A stretch of 7,450 bases of DNA, taken from the NCBI GenBank assembly GCA_020724025.1, contig DYHU01000102.1, forward strand, positions 1-7,450, written 5' to 3'. Shown piece by piece: positions 1 to 6,417 of this stretch. Each line of letters begins with the position of its first letter. The first letter of the stretch is position 1. Below the pieces are notes generated by a model that saw only the letters and a list, made by a program, of their open reading frames with translations, ran no database searches and was not told where the DNA came from. This stretch comes from Syntrophorhabdus sp. (lineage in GTDB: Bacteria > Desulfobacterota > BSN033 > UBA1163). Both the position numbers and the translations under genes were made by a program.

Positions 1-24
1 TGCAATCTAAAATCTGCAATTCTT

Positions 25-1236
25 TTAATCCCCTGATTTGATGGAGAGGATATGACCCATCTTCTTCGCTTTCGTCTTCAGATACTCGATGTTTTCCTGA
101 CTGGGTTTCGACTCAATGGGAATCCTTTCGACCACTTTAATCCCATACCCCTCCAAGCCTTTTATCTTTCTCGGATTGTTCGTCATCAGCCGGATCTTAC
201 GAAGACCCAGATCGACCAGAATCTGGGCTCCGATGCCGTAATCCCTCATATCCGCTTTAAATCCAAGCGCCTCATTGGCTTCCACCGTATCCCTTCCCAG
301 GTCCTGAAGGCAGTAGGCTCTTAATTTATTCACGAGTCCGATTCCTCTCCCCTCCTGTCTCATATAGACGATGACGCCCTTCCCCTCTTTTTCCACCATG
401 GCCATCGCCTTATGAAGCTGTTCCTCACAATCACATCGCCTTGACCCGAACACATCACCCGTCAAACACTGGGAGTGCACCCTTACCAGGACCTCGTCAT
501 CCGGATGGATGTCCCCCTTGACCAGCGCAAGATGGTGAAAAGGATCCACATCGTTCTCATAGGCAATGGCAGTAAACAAGCCTCCGTATTTCGTCGGGAT
601 TTTTGCTTCGGCTATCCTGCGGACCAAACTTTCTTTGTGAAGCCTGTATTTGATGAGATCGGCAATCGTGACAATCTTCAAACCATGTTTTTCGGCAAAA
701 GTCTGGAGATCGGGCATTCGGGACATGGTGCCATCTTCATTCATGATCTCGCAGATGACCCCGTATGTTTTGAGGCCTGCCAGTCTCGCCAGATCGACCG
801 ATCCTTCGGTCTGACCTGTCCTGACCAGGACCCCGCCGTCTCTAGCTCTCAAGGGAAAGATATGGCCCGGAGAGACGAGGTCCTCCGGTGTCGTGCCGTC
901 ATCGATGGCCGTAAGAATGGTGGTCGCCCGGTCAGCCGCCGAAATACCGGTGGTCACTCCTTTTCTCGCATCGATCGACACGGTAAAAGCAGTCTGGAAC
1001 CGGGAGGTATTATCCGAGACCATCATCGGAAGCCGGAGTTCGTTAAGACGTTCTTCCGTCAATGAGAGGCAGATCAGTCCCCTTCCGTATTTCGCCATAA
1101 AATTGATGGCCTCAGGCGTCACCTTCTCTGCGGCCATCGTGAGATCGCCCTCATTCTCACGATCTTCGTCATCGACAAGGATCACCATTTTACCTTCTCT
1201 GATGTCTTTTAAAGCCTCTTCAATGGTGCTAACCAT
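25..1236 (-). CDS. ribBA: Bifunctional DHBP synthase / GTP cyclohydrolase II (RibBA)
   Basis: This cytoplasmic enzyme feeds both branches of riboflavin synthesis. Its N-terminal half converts ribulose-5-phosphate to 3,4-dihydroxy-2-butanone-4-phosphate and its C-terminal half opens GTP. Residue numbers count from the upstream ATG at 1248; subtract 4 for the start chosen here. The DHBP synthase half (about 6-205) has the acidic loop [10 protein letters not shown] (26-35), [10 protein letters not shown] (101-110), PGH with His129, and CEIMN with Glu167. The GTP cyclohydrolase half (about 208-405) has zinc ligands Cys261, Cys272 and Cys274, RQEGRGIGL (297-305), Tyr312, Asp333 and Arg335. I chose ATG 1236 because GAGGG (1242-1246) lies 5 bases upstream and the protein then begins like the family. 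The start overlaps the end of ribE by 8 bases, which suggests translational coupling. Oddity: position 146 is Gln where E. coli RibB has His153. The cyclohydrolase half looks fully intact. Confidence 0.97.
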   Translation of the reverse strand: MVSTIEEALKDIREGKMVILVDDEDRENEGDLTMAAEKVTPEAINFMAKYGRGLICLSLTEERLNELRLPMMVSDNTSRFQTAFTVSIDARKGVTTGISAADRATTILTAIDDGTTPEDLVSPGHIFPLRARDGGVLVRTGQTEGSVDLARLAGLKTYGVICEIMNEDGTMSRMPDLQTFAEKHGLKIVTIADLIKYRLHKESLVRRIAEAKIPTKYGGLFTAIAYENDVDPFHHLALVKGDIHPDDEVLVRVHSQCLTGDVFGSRRCDCEEQLHKAMAMVEKEGKGVIVYMRQEGRGIGLVNKLRAYCLQDLGRDTVEANEALGFKADMRDYGIGAQILVDLGLRKIRLMTNNPRKIKGLEGYGIKVVERIPIESKPSQENIEYLKTKAKKMGHILSIKSGD

Positions 1237-1894
1237 GAGTTCCCTCATTTCCGTTCAAAATTCCATGCTCTTTTAAGAAAGAAAGGTTCAAACCTTCGGG
1301 CCTTCCCTCCCATTTCAGAAGTTTTTCCACATATTTGCCTAAAATGTCAGCCTCCAGATTGACACGGTCCCCATTTCTTTTATCCATCAGGGTCGTCTTC
1401 TCCAGTGTATACGGGATAAGCGTGAGCAGAATCTCATTGCCCCTGCATTCATTGACCGTTAAACTGATCCCATCGATTGCAATCGATCCCTTGGGAACGA
1501 CGTATTTCGACACATTATCCGGAACCCTCACTCTCAGATTGACAAACTCCCTCTCTCGTTTCTTCTCCGTGATCACGCCTATGCCATCGATATGTCCTGT
1601 AACGAAATGCCCTCCCAGACGATCATTGAGCCTCAGGGCCCTCTCCAGATTAACTGGATCACCTTCTTTTAGGTCACCCAAAACACTTCTCTTGATCGTC
1701 TCTTCTGATAGATCGAACTTTGAGATCTGTCCCCCCTTTTCCACAATGGTCAGGCAGACCCCATTTATACTAATACTATCACCAAGTTGCGCTTCTGTCA
1801 AATGAGGAGGCAATTCGATCGCGAGCCTTTTCGCCTCCCCCCGATATTCAACCCTTAAAATCTTTCCCTTCCCTTCTATGATCCCTGTGAACAT
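1229..1894 (-). CDS. ribE: Riboflavin synthase, alpha subunit type
   Basis: Catalyses the last riboflavin step, the dismutation of two 6,7-dimethyl-8-ribityllumazine molecules to riboflavin plus the pyrimidine that re-enters the RibH reaction. Two tandem lumazine-binding domains are visible. The first opens with the hallmark [10 protein letters not shown], followed by [12 protein letters not shown] with the conserved Cys, and [11 protein letters not shown]. The second repeats the pattern with [15 protein letters not shown] and ends near LGKYVEKLL. At 221 residues it is close to the family's usual 200-220. I chose ATG 1894 because the family begins MFTGII; its SD is weak (AAGG 2 bases upstream). 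An in-frame TTG at 1909 would add five residues. The stop lies inside the first codons of ribBA. The gene is also called ribC in E. coli-style naming. Identity is secure; the start is less so. Confidence 0.96.
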   Translation of the reverse strand: MFTGIIEGKGKILRVEYRGEAKRLAIELPPHLTEAQLGDSISINGVCLTIVEKGGQISKFDLSEETIKRSVLGDLKEGDPVNLERALRLNDRLGGHFVTGHIDGIGVITEKKREREFVNLRVRVPDNVSKYVVPKGSIAIDGISLTVNECRGNEILLTLIPYTLEKTTLMDKRNGDRVNLEADILGKYVEKLLKWEGRPEGLNLSFLKEHGILNGNEGTHG

Positions 1895-1957
1895 GGCCTT
1901 AAACAACAACCTTTTTATGTTCCTTGGTTATGAGGCTGATCAACCCATTTCAACTTT

Positions 1958-2052
1958 GATAGACGGGGTTTTCTAACCCCGTCATTGCCTGGCCTGCGAG
2001 AAGTCCCGCCCTGCGGGACGAAAGCAGGCGGGACAGGAATGTCCCGCCTATC
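1958..2052. repeat. Compact palindromic repeat element between ribD and ribE
   Basis: This 95-base block is almost entirely inverted repeats. Its ends form an imperfect terminal inverted repeat: GATAGACGGG (1958-1967) against CCCGCCTATC (2043-2052), one mismatch. Inside are a 9-bp perfect hairpin (1962-1970 with 1975-1983, loop TTCT), a nested pair (GCCTGC 1992-1997 with GCAGGC 2024-2029, enclosing GTCCCGC 2003-2009 with GCGGGAC 2013-2019), and a 9-bp hairpin (2026-2034 with 2041-2049). No reading frame fits it and I see no clear target-site duplication. None of the hairpins is followed by a T-run on the minus strand, so it does not look like a simple intrinsic terminator. It resembles dispersed REP/MITE-like sequences, but copy number cannot be judged from one window. 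Confidence 0.75.
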
Positions 2053-2122
2053 GAATCTGACCTCCTGTTTCCCTGGTAATGTTTAAAAGAATTTTTCAAA
2101 GGACAAATATGTTACATAAAAT

Positions 2123-3214
2123 TTAAGGTTTCTTTAAATATCCTTCCAGAAGAATGTCTTCTCCCACTTTTTTAATCTTCAGTTGTTTCAGCGAGAGGGC
2201 CTCCTCCAGTTTTGCCGTTCCTCTCCCTCCAAAGATTCCCAATGCCTGCCCTCCCAGGAACTTTGGGGAGAGAAAGAAGAAGATCTTGTCGATCAACCCC
2301 TCATTCAGAAACGAGCCATTTACTTCGCTTCCCCCTTCGACCAGAAGGCTCATCATCCCCATCTCTCCCAACCTGAAGAGGAGAGACCTCAAATTGACCT
2401 TTCCTTGCATGGAATCGAGGATCAAGACTCGAACCCCTTTCTTCGCAAGACTCTCCATCTTATCCCTCGGGGCCAGTTCGGTGGTGGCGATGATCGTCTT
2501 TTCCGGATTGTGAACAACGACCTTCGCCTCTTCGGGAGTCCTCAGGTGGCTATCCAGAACAATGCGATAGGGATCCCTTCCTCCCCTGATACGTGCCGTC
2601 AGCATAGGATTGTCTTTGAGGATGGTGCCGATGCCGACGAGCAGGCCATCGGCCTGTTCTCTCAAACGATGGGCGAGCCGTCTGGAATCTTCCCCAGTAA
2701 TCCATTTTGACTCGCCATGTTGCGTTGCGATCTTACCGTCAAGTGTTGCGGCCACTTTTAAAATGACGAAAGGCTCTTTGATTCGAATATATTTGCAGAA
2801 GGCTTCATTCAGTCTCCGGCATGCTTCTTCGAGAATTCCGACCTCGACATCGAATCCAGCGGTCCGAAGCATCTCCAGCCCTCTTCCTTTCACCAAGGGA
2901 TTGGGATCTTCCATTCCAACCACTGCCCTTTTCACTCCTGCTTCGATCACAACAGGAGCGCAGGGAGGGGTCTTTCCATAATGGGCGCAGGGTTCGAGGT
3001 TGATATAAAGGGTGGCGCCTCTTGCCTCTTTCCCCGCCTGTCTCAGGGCAACGATCTCGGCGTGAGCTTCCCCTGCTCCGGCATGATACCCTTCTCCTAC
3101 GACTCTCCCATCTTTTACGAGGACAGCGCCCACCATGGGGTTGGGCGAAGTCCTCCCCCTTCCCTTTTCGGCGAGCCGAAGCGCCCTTCTCATCCAGTGC
3201 TCGTCATTTATCAT
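2123..3214 (-). CDS. ribD: Bifunctional diaminohydroxyphosphoribosylaminopyrimidine deaminase / 5-amino-6-(5-phosphoribosylamino)uracil reductase (RibD)
   Basis: Carries out the second and third steps of the GTP branch of riboflavin synthesis: zinc-dependent deamination of the pyrimidine, then NADPH-dependent reduction of the ribosyl side chain. The deaminase domain (about 1-140) shows HAE (His51, Glu53) and EPCAHYGKTPPC (Cys76, Cys85), which places the zinc ligands as in E. coli RibD. The reductase domain (about 145-363) has KVAATLDGKIA, KWITGEDSRR, GTILKDNPMLTAR, DPYRIVLDS and VEGGSEVNGSFL. At 363 residues it is near the usual 360-370. ATG 3214 gives an N-terminus that aligns with E. coli (ending in the same M-x-RAL segment). 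A GTG at 3229 would add five residues. The start region touches a repeat hairpin. The gene stands alone, separated from both neighbours by repeat-filled gaps. Confidence 0.96.
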   Translation of the reverse strand: MINDEHWMRRALRLAEKGRGRTSPNPMVGAVLVKDGRVVGEGYHAGAGEAHAEIVALRQAGKEARGATLYINLEPCAHYGKTPPCAPVVIEAGVKRAVVGMEDPNPLVKGRGLEMLRTAGFDVEVGILEEACRRLNEAFCKYIRIKEPFVILKVAATLDGKIATQHGESKWITGEDSRRLAHRLREQADGLLVGIGTILKDNPMLTARIRGGRDPYRIVLDSHLRTPEEAKVVVHNPEKTIIATTELAPRDKMESLAKKGVRVLILDSMQGKVNLRSLLFRLGEMGMMSLLVEGGSEVNGSFLNEGLIDKIFFFLSPKFLGGQALGIFGGRGTAKLEEALSLKQLKIKKVGEDILLEGYLKKP

Positions 3215-3231
3215 ATTCCCTGCTGTCACTC

Positions 3232-3267
3232 CTGCCCCGTAACAAAGTACGGGGTAAACTCCGGCAG
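3232..3267. repeat. Hairpin repeat abutting the ribD start region
   Basis: CCCCGTA (3235-3241) pairs perfectly with TACGGGG (3248-3254) around a 6-base loop. CTGCC near 3232-3236 and GGCAG at 3263-3267 form a second, competing inverted pair. In the ribD mRNA the stem ends one base before AGGAG (3229-3233), the most SD-like sequence upstream of ATG 3214 (14 bases away). The same arm, CTGCCCCGT, recurs at 3324-3332. This is probably the end of a dispersed repeat and may affect access to the ribosome-binding site; that effect is inference. Confidence 0.6.
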
Positions 3268-3280
3268 ATCATTTTGAAAA

Positions 3281-3345
3281 TCTCCCCTAACCCCTGGTTT
3301 GCCAAAGAGGGGTATATCTCTTTCTGCCCCGTTGTATACGGGGAA
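3281..3345. repeat. Palindromic repeat segments, middle of the nrdR-ribD gap
   Basis: Two further inverted repeats lie here. CCCCT (3291-3295) and AGGGG (3308-3312) close an imperfect hairpin whose centre TTTGCCAAA is partly palindromic. CCCCGT (3327-3332) pairs with ACGGGG (3338-3343) around a 5-base loop; its left arm with flank (CTGCCCCGT, 3324-3332) is identical to 3232-3240. No reading frame or motif suggests a protein. I read the stretch as part of a mosaic of repeat remnants. Confidence 0.55.
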
Positions 3346-3374
3346 ATAAGATACCAAAAGGAGGAGAAAATATT

Positions 3375-3396
3375 TCCCCCTTTTGACAAAGGGGGA
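3375..3396 (-). terminator. Strong hairpin, possible terminator after nrdR
   Basis: TCCCCCTTT (3375-3383) pairs perfectly with AAAGGGGGA (3388-3396) around TGAC. Read on the minus strand, the hairpin is followed by AATATTTTC, a moderately T-rich tail, so it could end transcription about 110 bases after nrdR. The adjoining GATGAAGGGGGATT (3395-3408) suggests the hairpin belongs to a dispersed repeat, in which case terminator activity would be incidental. The tail is not a clean T-run, so this is a weak call. Confidence 0.4.
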
Positions 3397-3503
3397 TGAA
3401 GGGGGATTAGACCTTTTTATTTCAGTCGTTTGAAATATGTTTATTCGAAATTGCTTTGAATTGATCCCTTCGGGAAGCTTCGCCCGTGTTTCGGATTTCG
3501 ATA
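3397..3503. other. AT-rich spacer downstream of nrdR
   Basis: No gene is visible between the nrdR stop and the hairpin at 3375-3396. The stretch contains a short hairpin (TCCC 3465-3468 with GGGA 3472-3475) and TTCGAAATT (3444-3452), a string that also occurs in the rpiB-deaminase gap at 4522-4530. I see no convincing promoter or riboswitch on either strand. The canonical FMN riboswitch core is not recognisable. Confidence 0.5.
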
Positions 3504-3980
3504 TTATTTCTTTTTAACGGTTTCTTCCTTATTTCCGAGCAAGTCTTTCAGTTCATCCATAAATTCATGGATATCTTTAAATTGCCGGTAAACCGAGGCA
3601 AAGCGTACATAGGCCACCCCATCGAGCCGGTGGAGCTCCTCCATCACTTTCTCCCCGATCTCAGAGCTTTTGATCTCCCTCTCCCCTTTTTCCTGGAAAT
3701 AGGACTCGATCCGGTTGACGATCTTCTCAATCACATTGATGCTGATGGGCCTCTTTTCACAGGCCTTCTTCAGGCCGTTGAAGATTTTGATCCGGTTGAA
3801 GGGTTCCCTCCTTCCGTCCTTCTTGATGACCAGGGGAAGGGAATCCTCCGCCCTCTCGCTCGTGGTAAAACGCTTCTGGCATTTGAGGCACTCCCTCCTC
3901 CGCCGAATCGTCTCTTTGTCCTTACCCAGGCGGGAGTCAACGACCTTGCTTTCTGGATGATTACAGAATGGACATTTCAT
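3504..3980 (-). CDS. nrdR: Transcriptional repressor NrdR
   Basis: A zinc-ribbon/ATP-cone repressor that senses ATP/dATP and binds NrdR boxes upstream of ribonucleotide reductase genes. The 158-residue length matches the family. The zinc ribbon uses Cys3, Cys6, Cys31 and Cys34 (MKCPFC at the start, [11 protein letters not shown] at 30-40), with the basic stretch TIRRRRE before the second knuckle. The ATP-cone runs from about 49 to 139 and begins [13 protein letters not shown]. The C-terminus is short and lysine-rich. The ATG shares an ATGA with the deaminase stop, a 4-base overlap that suggests coupled translation; GGAG sits just upstream. NrdR beside dCMP deaminase points to a dNTP-supply unit. 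I found no obvious paired NrdR boxes in this window, so its targets are presumably elsewhere. Confidence 0.97.
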   Translation of the reverse strand: MKCPFCNHPESKVVDSRLGKDKETIRRRRECLKCQKRFTTSERAEDSLPLVIKKDGRREPFNRIKIFNGLKKACEKRPISINVIEKIVNRIESYFQEKGEREIKSSEIGEKVMEELHRLDGVAYVRFASVYRQFKDIHEFMDELKDLLGNKEETVKKK

Positions 3981-4495
3981 TTAGCTCCACACCTTCTGCT
4001 TTCACCTCTTAACTTTCCTTTTCGATTGAATTTTTCGACTTTGATTCCCGACTCTTTTAGCATCCTCCTGGCCAGCTCATCGGCATAGCCATCTTCATAG
4101 ACGATCCTCTCAATCCCGGAATTGATGATCATTTTGGAACAGATGATGCAGGGATGATTGGTGCAGTAAAGCGTAGCGCCCCGGATCCCTACCCCATGGT
4201 AGGCTGCCTGAATGATGGCATTCTGTTCCGCATGAAGGCCGCGGCACAGTTCGTGTCGTTCGCCCGAGGGAATCTTTAATCTCTCACGAAGGCACCCGAT
4301 GTCGAGGCAGTGTTCAAGACGTGAAGGAGCGCCATTATAACCTGTGGCTAAAATCTTTTTATCTTTGACGAGGATGGATCCCACCTGCCTCCGGAGACAG
4401 GTGGAACGTTTGGCCACGAGATGAGTGATGTCCATGAAATACTCATCCCAGGAAGGCCGCTGGGGGTGACTTTTTATTTTCTCTTTCGTTTTCAA
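3977..4495 (-). CDS. Deoxycytidylate (dCMP) deaminase, ComEB family
   Basis: A cytidine-deaminase-fold enzyme expected to convert dCMP to dUMP, the precursor of thymidylate. The catalytic zinc motifs are [11 protein letters not shown] with His88 and Glu90, and TNHPCIIC with Cys116 and Cys119. [29 protein letters not shown] and LATGYNGAP are hallmarks of the dCMP deaminase/ComEB group rather than of tRNA adenosine or free cytidine deaminases. The 172 residues include a basic tail. The start is uncertain: the conserved RPSWDEYF needs a start upstream of residue 14, and the only standard codon there is TTG 4495, with no clear SD. The gene overlaps nrdR by 4 bases. Upstream is the repeat-filled gap that separates it from rpiB. 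Substrate assignment comes from family resemblance. Confidence 0.93.
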   Translation of the reverse strand: MKTKEKIKSHPQRPSWDEYFMDITHLVAKRSTCLRRQVGSILVKDKKILATGYNGAPSRLEHCLDIGCLRERLKIPSGERHELCRGLHAEQNAIIQAAYHGVGIRGATLYCTNHPCIICSKMIINSGIERIVYEDGYADELARRMLKESGIKVEKFNRKGKLRGESRRCGAK

Positions 4496-4518
4496 GGATG
4501 AGCCATTAAGAAGTAATT

Positions 4519-4530
4519 AATTTCGAAATT
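4519..4530. repeat. 12-base perfect palindrome
   Basis: AATTTCGAAATT is self-complementary and is extended by a further CGAAT. It lies 24 bases upstream of the deaminase TTG. The internal TTCGAAATT recurs at 3444-3452 in the next gap. It could be an operator or simply a fragment of a repeat; nothing here decides between these. Confidence 0.35.
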
Positions 4531-4540
4531 CGAATCGTCG

Positions 4541-4637
4541 CCCTTTCCCCCTCTCCCTGGGTGGGAGAGGGCGGGGGTGAGGGGGGACTGTAGTATGTTC
4601 ACCCCCACCTTCATCCTCCCCCATCGAGGGGGAGGAG
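4541..4637. repeat. Stacked GC-rich hairpin repeats between rpiB and the dCMP deaminase
   Basis: Three perfect inverted repeats follow one another: CCCTCTCCC (4549-4557) with GGGAGAGGG (4563-4571), loop 5; GGGGGTGA (4573-4580) with TCACCCCC (4599-4606), loop 18; and CCTCCCCC (4615-4622) with GGGGGAGG (4628-4635), loop 5. No reading frame fits. The combination looks like two dispersed repeats placed head to head. None of the stems is followed by a T-run on the minus strand, so I do not call a terminator. This is the only content of the 186-base gap apart from short AT-rich flanks. Confidence 0.7.
4563..4586 (+). other. G-quadruplex-type motif
   Basis: Four G-runs of 3, 3, 5 and 6 bases are separated by spacers of 3, 1 and 3 bases, which satisfies the usual G3+N1-7 pattern. 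The G-rich strand is the plus strand, the template for the minus-strand genes, so any quadruplex would form in DNA and not in the rpiB-deaminase transcript. The motif overlaps the hairpin repeats, so the two structures would compete. Confidence 0.6.
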
Positions 4638-4681
4638 ATTAAGTAAGGAAATTTCAAACATTTTTGGATAGGATTTCGCGC

Positions 4682-5134
4682 TCAGTCCTTAAAATTTTTC
4701 TTTTCAAGGGCTCCGATCTTTTCGAGACGTCGCTGATGCCTTCCTCCCGCGAAAGGAGTTTCCAGCCACACCCTCACGATCTCTTTGGCCAATTCTTTTC
4801 CGACGATTCTTCCCCCAAGAACCAGAATATTGGCATCGGTATGCTCCCGGCATAAACGTGCCGAGAAAAGATCGTTGGCGAGAGCGGCTCGCACGCCGCG
4901 GAACTTATTGGCGACAATCGACATCCCGATCCCGGTCCCACAGATGAGGATCCCTCGATCGAGATCTCCCCTTGAAACCTTCTCGGCAACCAGGATTCCA
5001 TAATCGGGGTAGTCCACTGAATCCTCGCTGAAGGTTCCCGTGTCGACGGGCTTATGGCCAATCGATTTCAAATGGGCCTTCAACTCTTCTTTAAGTTCAA
5101 AACCGCCGTGGTCGCAGGCCATGCCGATCTGCAT
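4682..5134 (-). CDS. rpiB: Ribose-5-phosphate isomerase B
   Basis: Interconverts ribose-5-phosphate and ribulose-5-phosphate in the non-oxidative pentose phosphate pathway. The 150-residue length is typical of the RpiB/LacAB family. Visible motifs are CDHGGFELK (7-15), SVDYPDYG (39-46), CGTGIGMSI with catalytic Cys65 and Thr67, SARLCREHTDAN with His98, and TPFAGGRHQRR with Arg132 and His133. ATG 5134 has AGGA 8 bases upstream, inside the end of fabF, whose stop is only 5 bases away, so the two are almost certainly cotranscribed. Its product ribulose-5-phosphate is the substrate of the DHBP synthase half of RibBA encoded further along the cluster; a functional link is inference. I see no substitution in the catalytic motifs. 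Confidence 0.96.
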   Translation of the reverse strand: MQIGMACDHGGFELKEELKAHLKSIGHKPVDTGTFSEDSVDYPDYGILVAEKVSRGDLDRGILICGTGIGMSIVANKFRGVRAALANDLFSARLCREHTDANILVLGGRIVGKELAKEIVRVWLETPFAGGRHQRRLEKIGALEKKNFKD

Positions 5135-5139
5135 CTCTG

Positions 5140-6381
5140 CTATCCTGTGAACTTTTCAAAGATGAGGGTTGCATTCGTCCCGCCGAAACCGAAGGCGTTC
5201 GACATCCCCACATTCACCTCCTGGCGTCTCGCCACGTTGGGGACATAGTCCAAATCGCATTCCGGGTCCGGTTCTTCGTAGTTGATGGTGGGGGGGAGGA
5301 TTCCATCCCGGAGGGCCAGGATGGTAAAGATGGCCTCCGTGCTTCCGGCCGCTCCCAGGAGATGGCCGGTCATCGACTTCGTTGCGCTGGTGGGAATCTT
5401 TTGGGCGTGATGGCCGAAGACTTTTTTGATGGCGATGGTCTCGGTCAGATCATTAAGCTGTGTGGAGGTCCCATGGGCATTGATATAATCGATATCCTCC
5501 GGTTTCAATCCCGCATCTTTGATCGCCATTCTCATGCATCGGATGGCGCCATCCCCATCCGGGGAAGGTGCGGTGATATGGTGGGCGTCTCCGGTATAGC
5601 CATAGCCGATCAATTCGGCGTAAATCTTTGCGTTTCTTTTCTGGGCAAATTGCAGTTCTTCAAGCATGACAATCCCGGCCCCTTCGGCAATGACAAAGCC
5701 ATTCCGGTTCTTTTCGAATGGACGGCAGGCCTTCTCCGGCTCGTCATTCCGTGTGGAAAGGGCTTTCATCGCATTGAATCCGCCGACGGTGAGAGGGGTG
5801 ATATTGGCCTCGGTTCCGCCGGCGATGATGGCGTCTGCATCCCCATAGACAATGGCCCGGAAGGCGTCACCAATGCAGTGGCCGCCTGTGGCACAGGCGG
5901 TCACGAGACAGATATTGGGCCCTTTAGCGCCGAATTGAATGGCAATCTGTCCGGAAGCGAGATTCGCAATGAGCATGGGAATGAAGAAGGGGCTGATCCG
6001 TCCAGGCCCCCTTTCCATGAGGATCTGGTGATACTTCTCAATGGTGGGCAGTCCTCCCAATCCCGTGCCGACGATGACACCGATCCGGTCGCCATTCTCG
6101 GGCGAGATGTTTAACCTGGAATCTTCCACAGCCTCCTTGCTTGCAGCAAGGGCATACTGGATGAAGAGGTCCATCTTCTTGACCTCTTTCTTCTCAATGT
6201 ATAACTCGGGATTGAAGCCTTTTACCTCAGCGGCAATCCTGGTCTCGAACCCTTCCGGATCGAACCGGGTCAGCCGCCCGATGCCTGACTTCCCTTCACA
6301 GGCATTCTTCCAGGCCGTTTCGACTCCGATTCCAGTAGGAATGACCAATCCCATTCCTGTGACAACGACTCTTCTTCTCAA
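5140..6381 (-). CDS. fabF: Beta-ketoacyl-[acyl-carrier-protein] synthase II (FabF)
   Basis: Condensing enzyme of type II fatty-acid elongation: it extends acyl-ACP by two carbons using malonyl-ACP. The thiolase-fold protein has 413 residues, as expected, and the Cys-His-His triad falls at the same numbers as in E. coli FabF: Cys163 in VTACATGG, His303 in [11 protein letters not shown], and His340 in [12 protein letters not shown] with Lys335. The glycine-rich GFGGTN near the C-terminus is intact. The start is TTG 6381, preceded by GGGGGGAG (6387-6394) 5 bases upstream; it gives [11 protein letters not shown], which matches the family. A nearby ATG is out of frame and hits a stop at once. It follows acpP after 58 bases, and rpiB begins 5 bases after its stop. 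acpP-fabF adjacency is widespread and supports FabF over FabB. Confidence 0.97.
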   Translation of the reverse strand: MRRRVVVTGMGLVIPTGIGVETAWKNACEGKSGIGRLTRFDPEGFETRIAAEVKGFNPELYIEKKEVKKMDLFIQYALAASKEAVEDSRLNISPENGDRIGVIVGTGLGGLPTIEKYHQILMERGPGRISPFFIPMLIANLASGQIAIQFGAKGPNICLVTACATGGHCIGDAFRAIVYGDADAIIAGGTEANITPLTVGGFNAMKALSTRNDEPEKACRPFEKNRNGFVIAEGAGIVMLEELQFAQKRNAKIYAELIGYGYTGDAHHITAPSPDGDGAIRCMRMAIKDAGLKPEDIDYINAHGTSTQLNDLTETIAIKKVFGHHAQKIPTSATKSMTGHLLGAAGSTEAIFTILALRDGILPPTINYEEPDPECDLDYVPNVARRQEVNVGMSNAFGFGGTNATLIFEKFTG

Positions 6382-6386
6382 AACAT

Positions 6387-6394
6387 CTCCCCCC
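6387..6394 (-). promoter_or_regulatory. Shine-Dalgarno that fixes the fabF TTG start
   Basis: The minus strand reads GGGGGGAG here, 5 bases before TTG 6381. It supports the non-ATG start, since no in-frame ATG or GTG lies nearby upstream of the conserved RRVVVTGMG segment. Confidence 0.7.
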
Positions 6395-6417
6395 TTTTAC
6401 CGATCCGATGATAGGTA

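Noticed and set aside
475..1065. 196-codon open frame on the plus strand inside ribBA
   Set aside because: It is antisense to the conserved RibBA coding sequence, its translation shows no recognisable motif, and it has no good SD. It is a shadow frame.
1895..2122. Sigma-70 promoter for ribE
   Set aside because: The AT-rich part offers TTGAAA-like and TAAACAT-like hexamers on the minus strand, but their spacing is far too short. No convincing pair was found.
3204..3389. 61-codon minus-strand frame overlapping the ribD start
   Set aside because: It runs through the repeat hairpins and overlaps ribD in another frame. Its translation follows the repeat sequence and shows no domain.
3231..3410. 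CRISPR array
   Set aside because: The repeats differ in sequence and length, are palindromic units without regular spacers, and no cas gene is nearby.
3215..3503. FMN riboswitch (RFN element) upstream of ribD
   Set aside because: The gap contains GGGGCAGG-like bases near the ribD start, but the rest of the conserved RFN core (the AAATTCCC and ACCGGCGGT segments and the closing helix) is not recognisable on the minus strand.
3486..4088. 200-codon open frame on the plus strand across nrdR
   Set aside because: It is antisense to NrdR and the end of the deaminase, both of which have clear catalytic or metal-binding motifs. No support as a gene.
4496..4681. NrdR box pair or operator ahead of the deaminase-nrdR pair
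   Set aside because: The palindrome AATTTCGAAATT does not match the NrdR-box consensus, and no second box at the expected spacing is visible.
5362..6114. 250-codon open frame on the plus strand inside fabF
   Set aside because: It lies opposite the catalytic core of FabF, resembles no family I know, and is explained by the codon composition of fabF.
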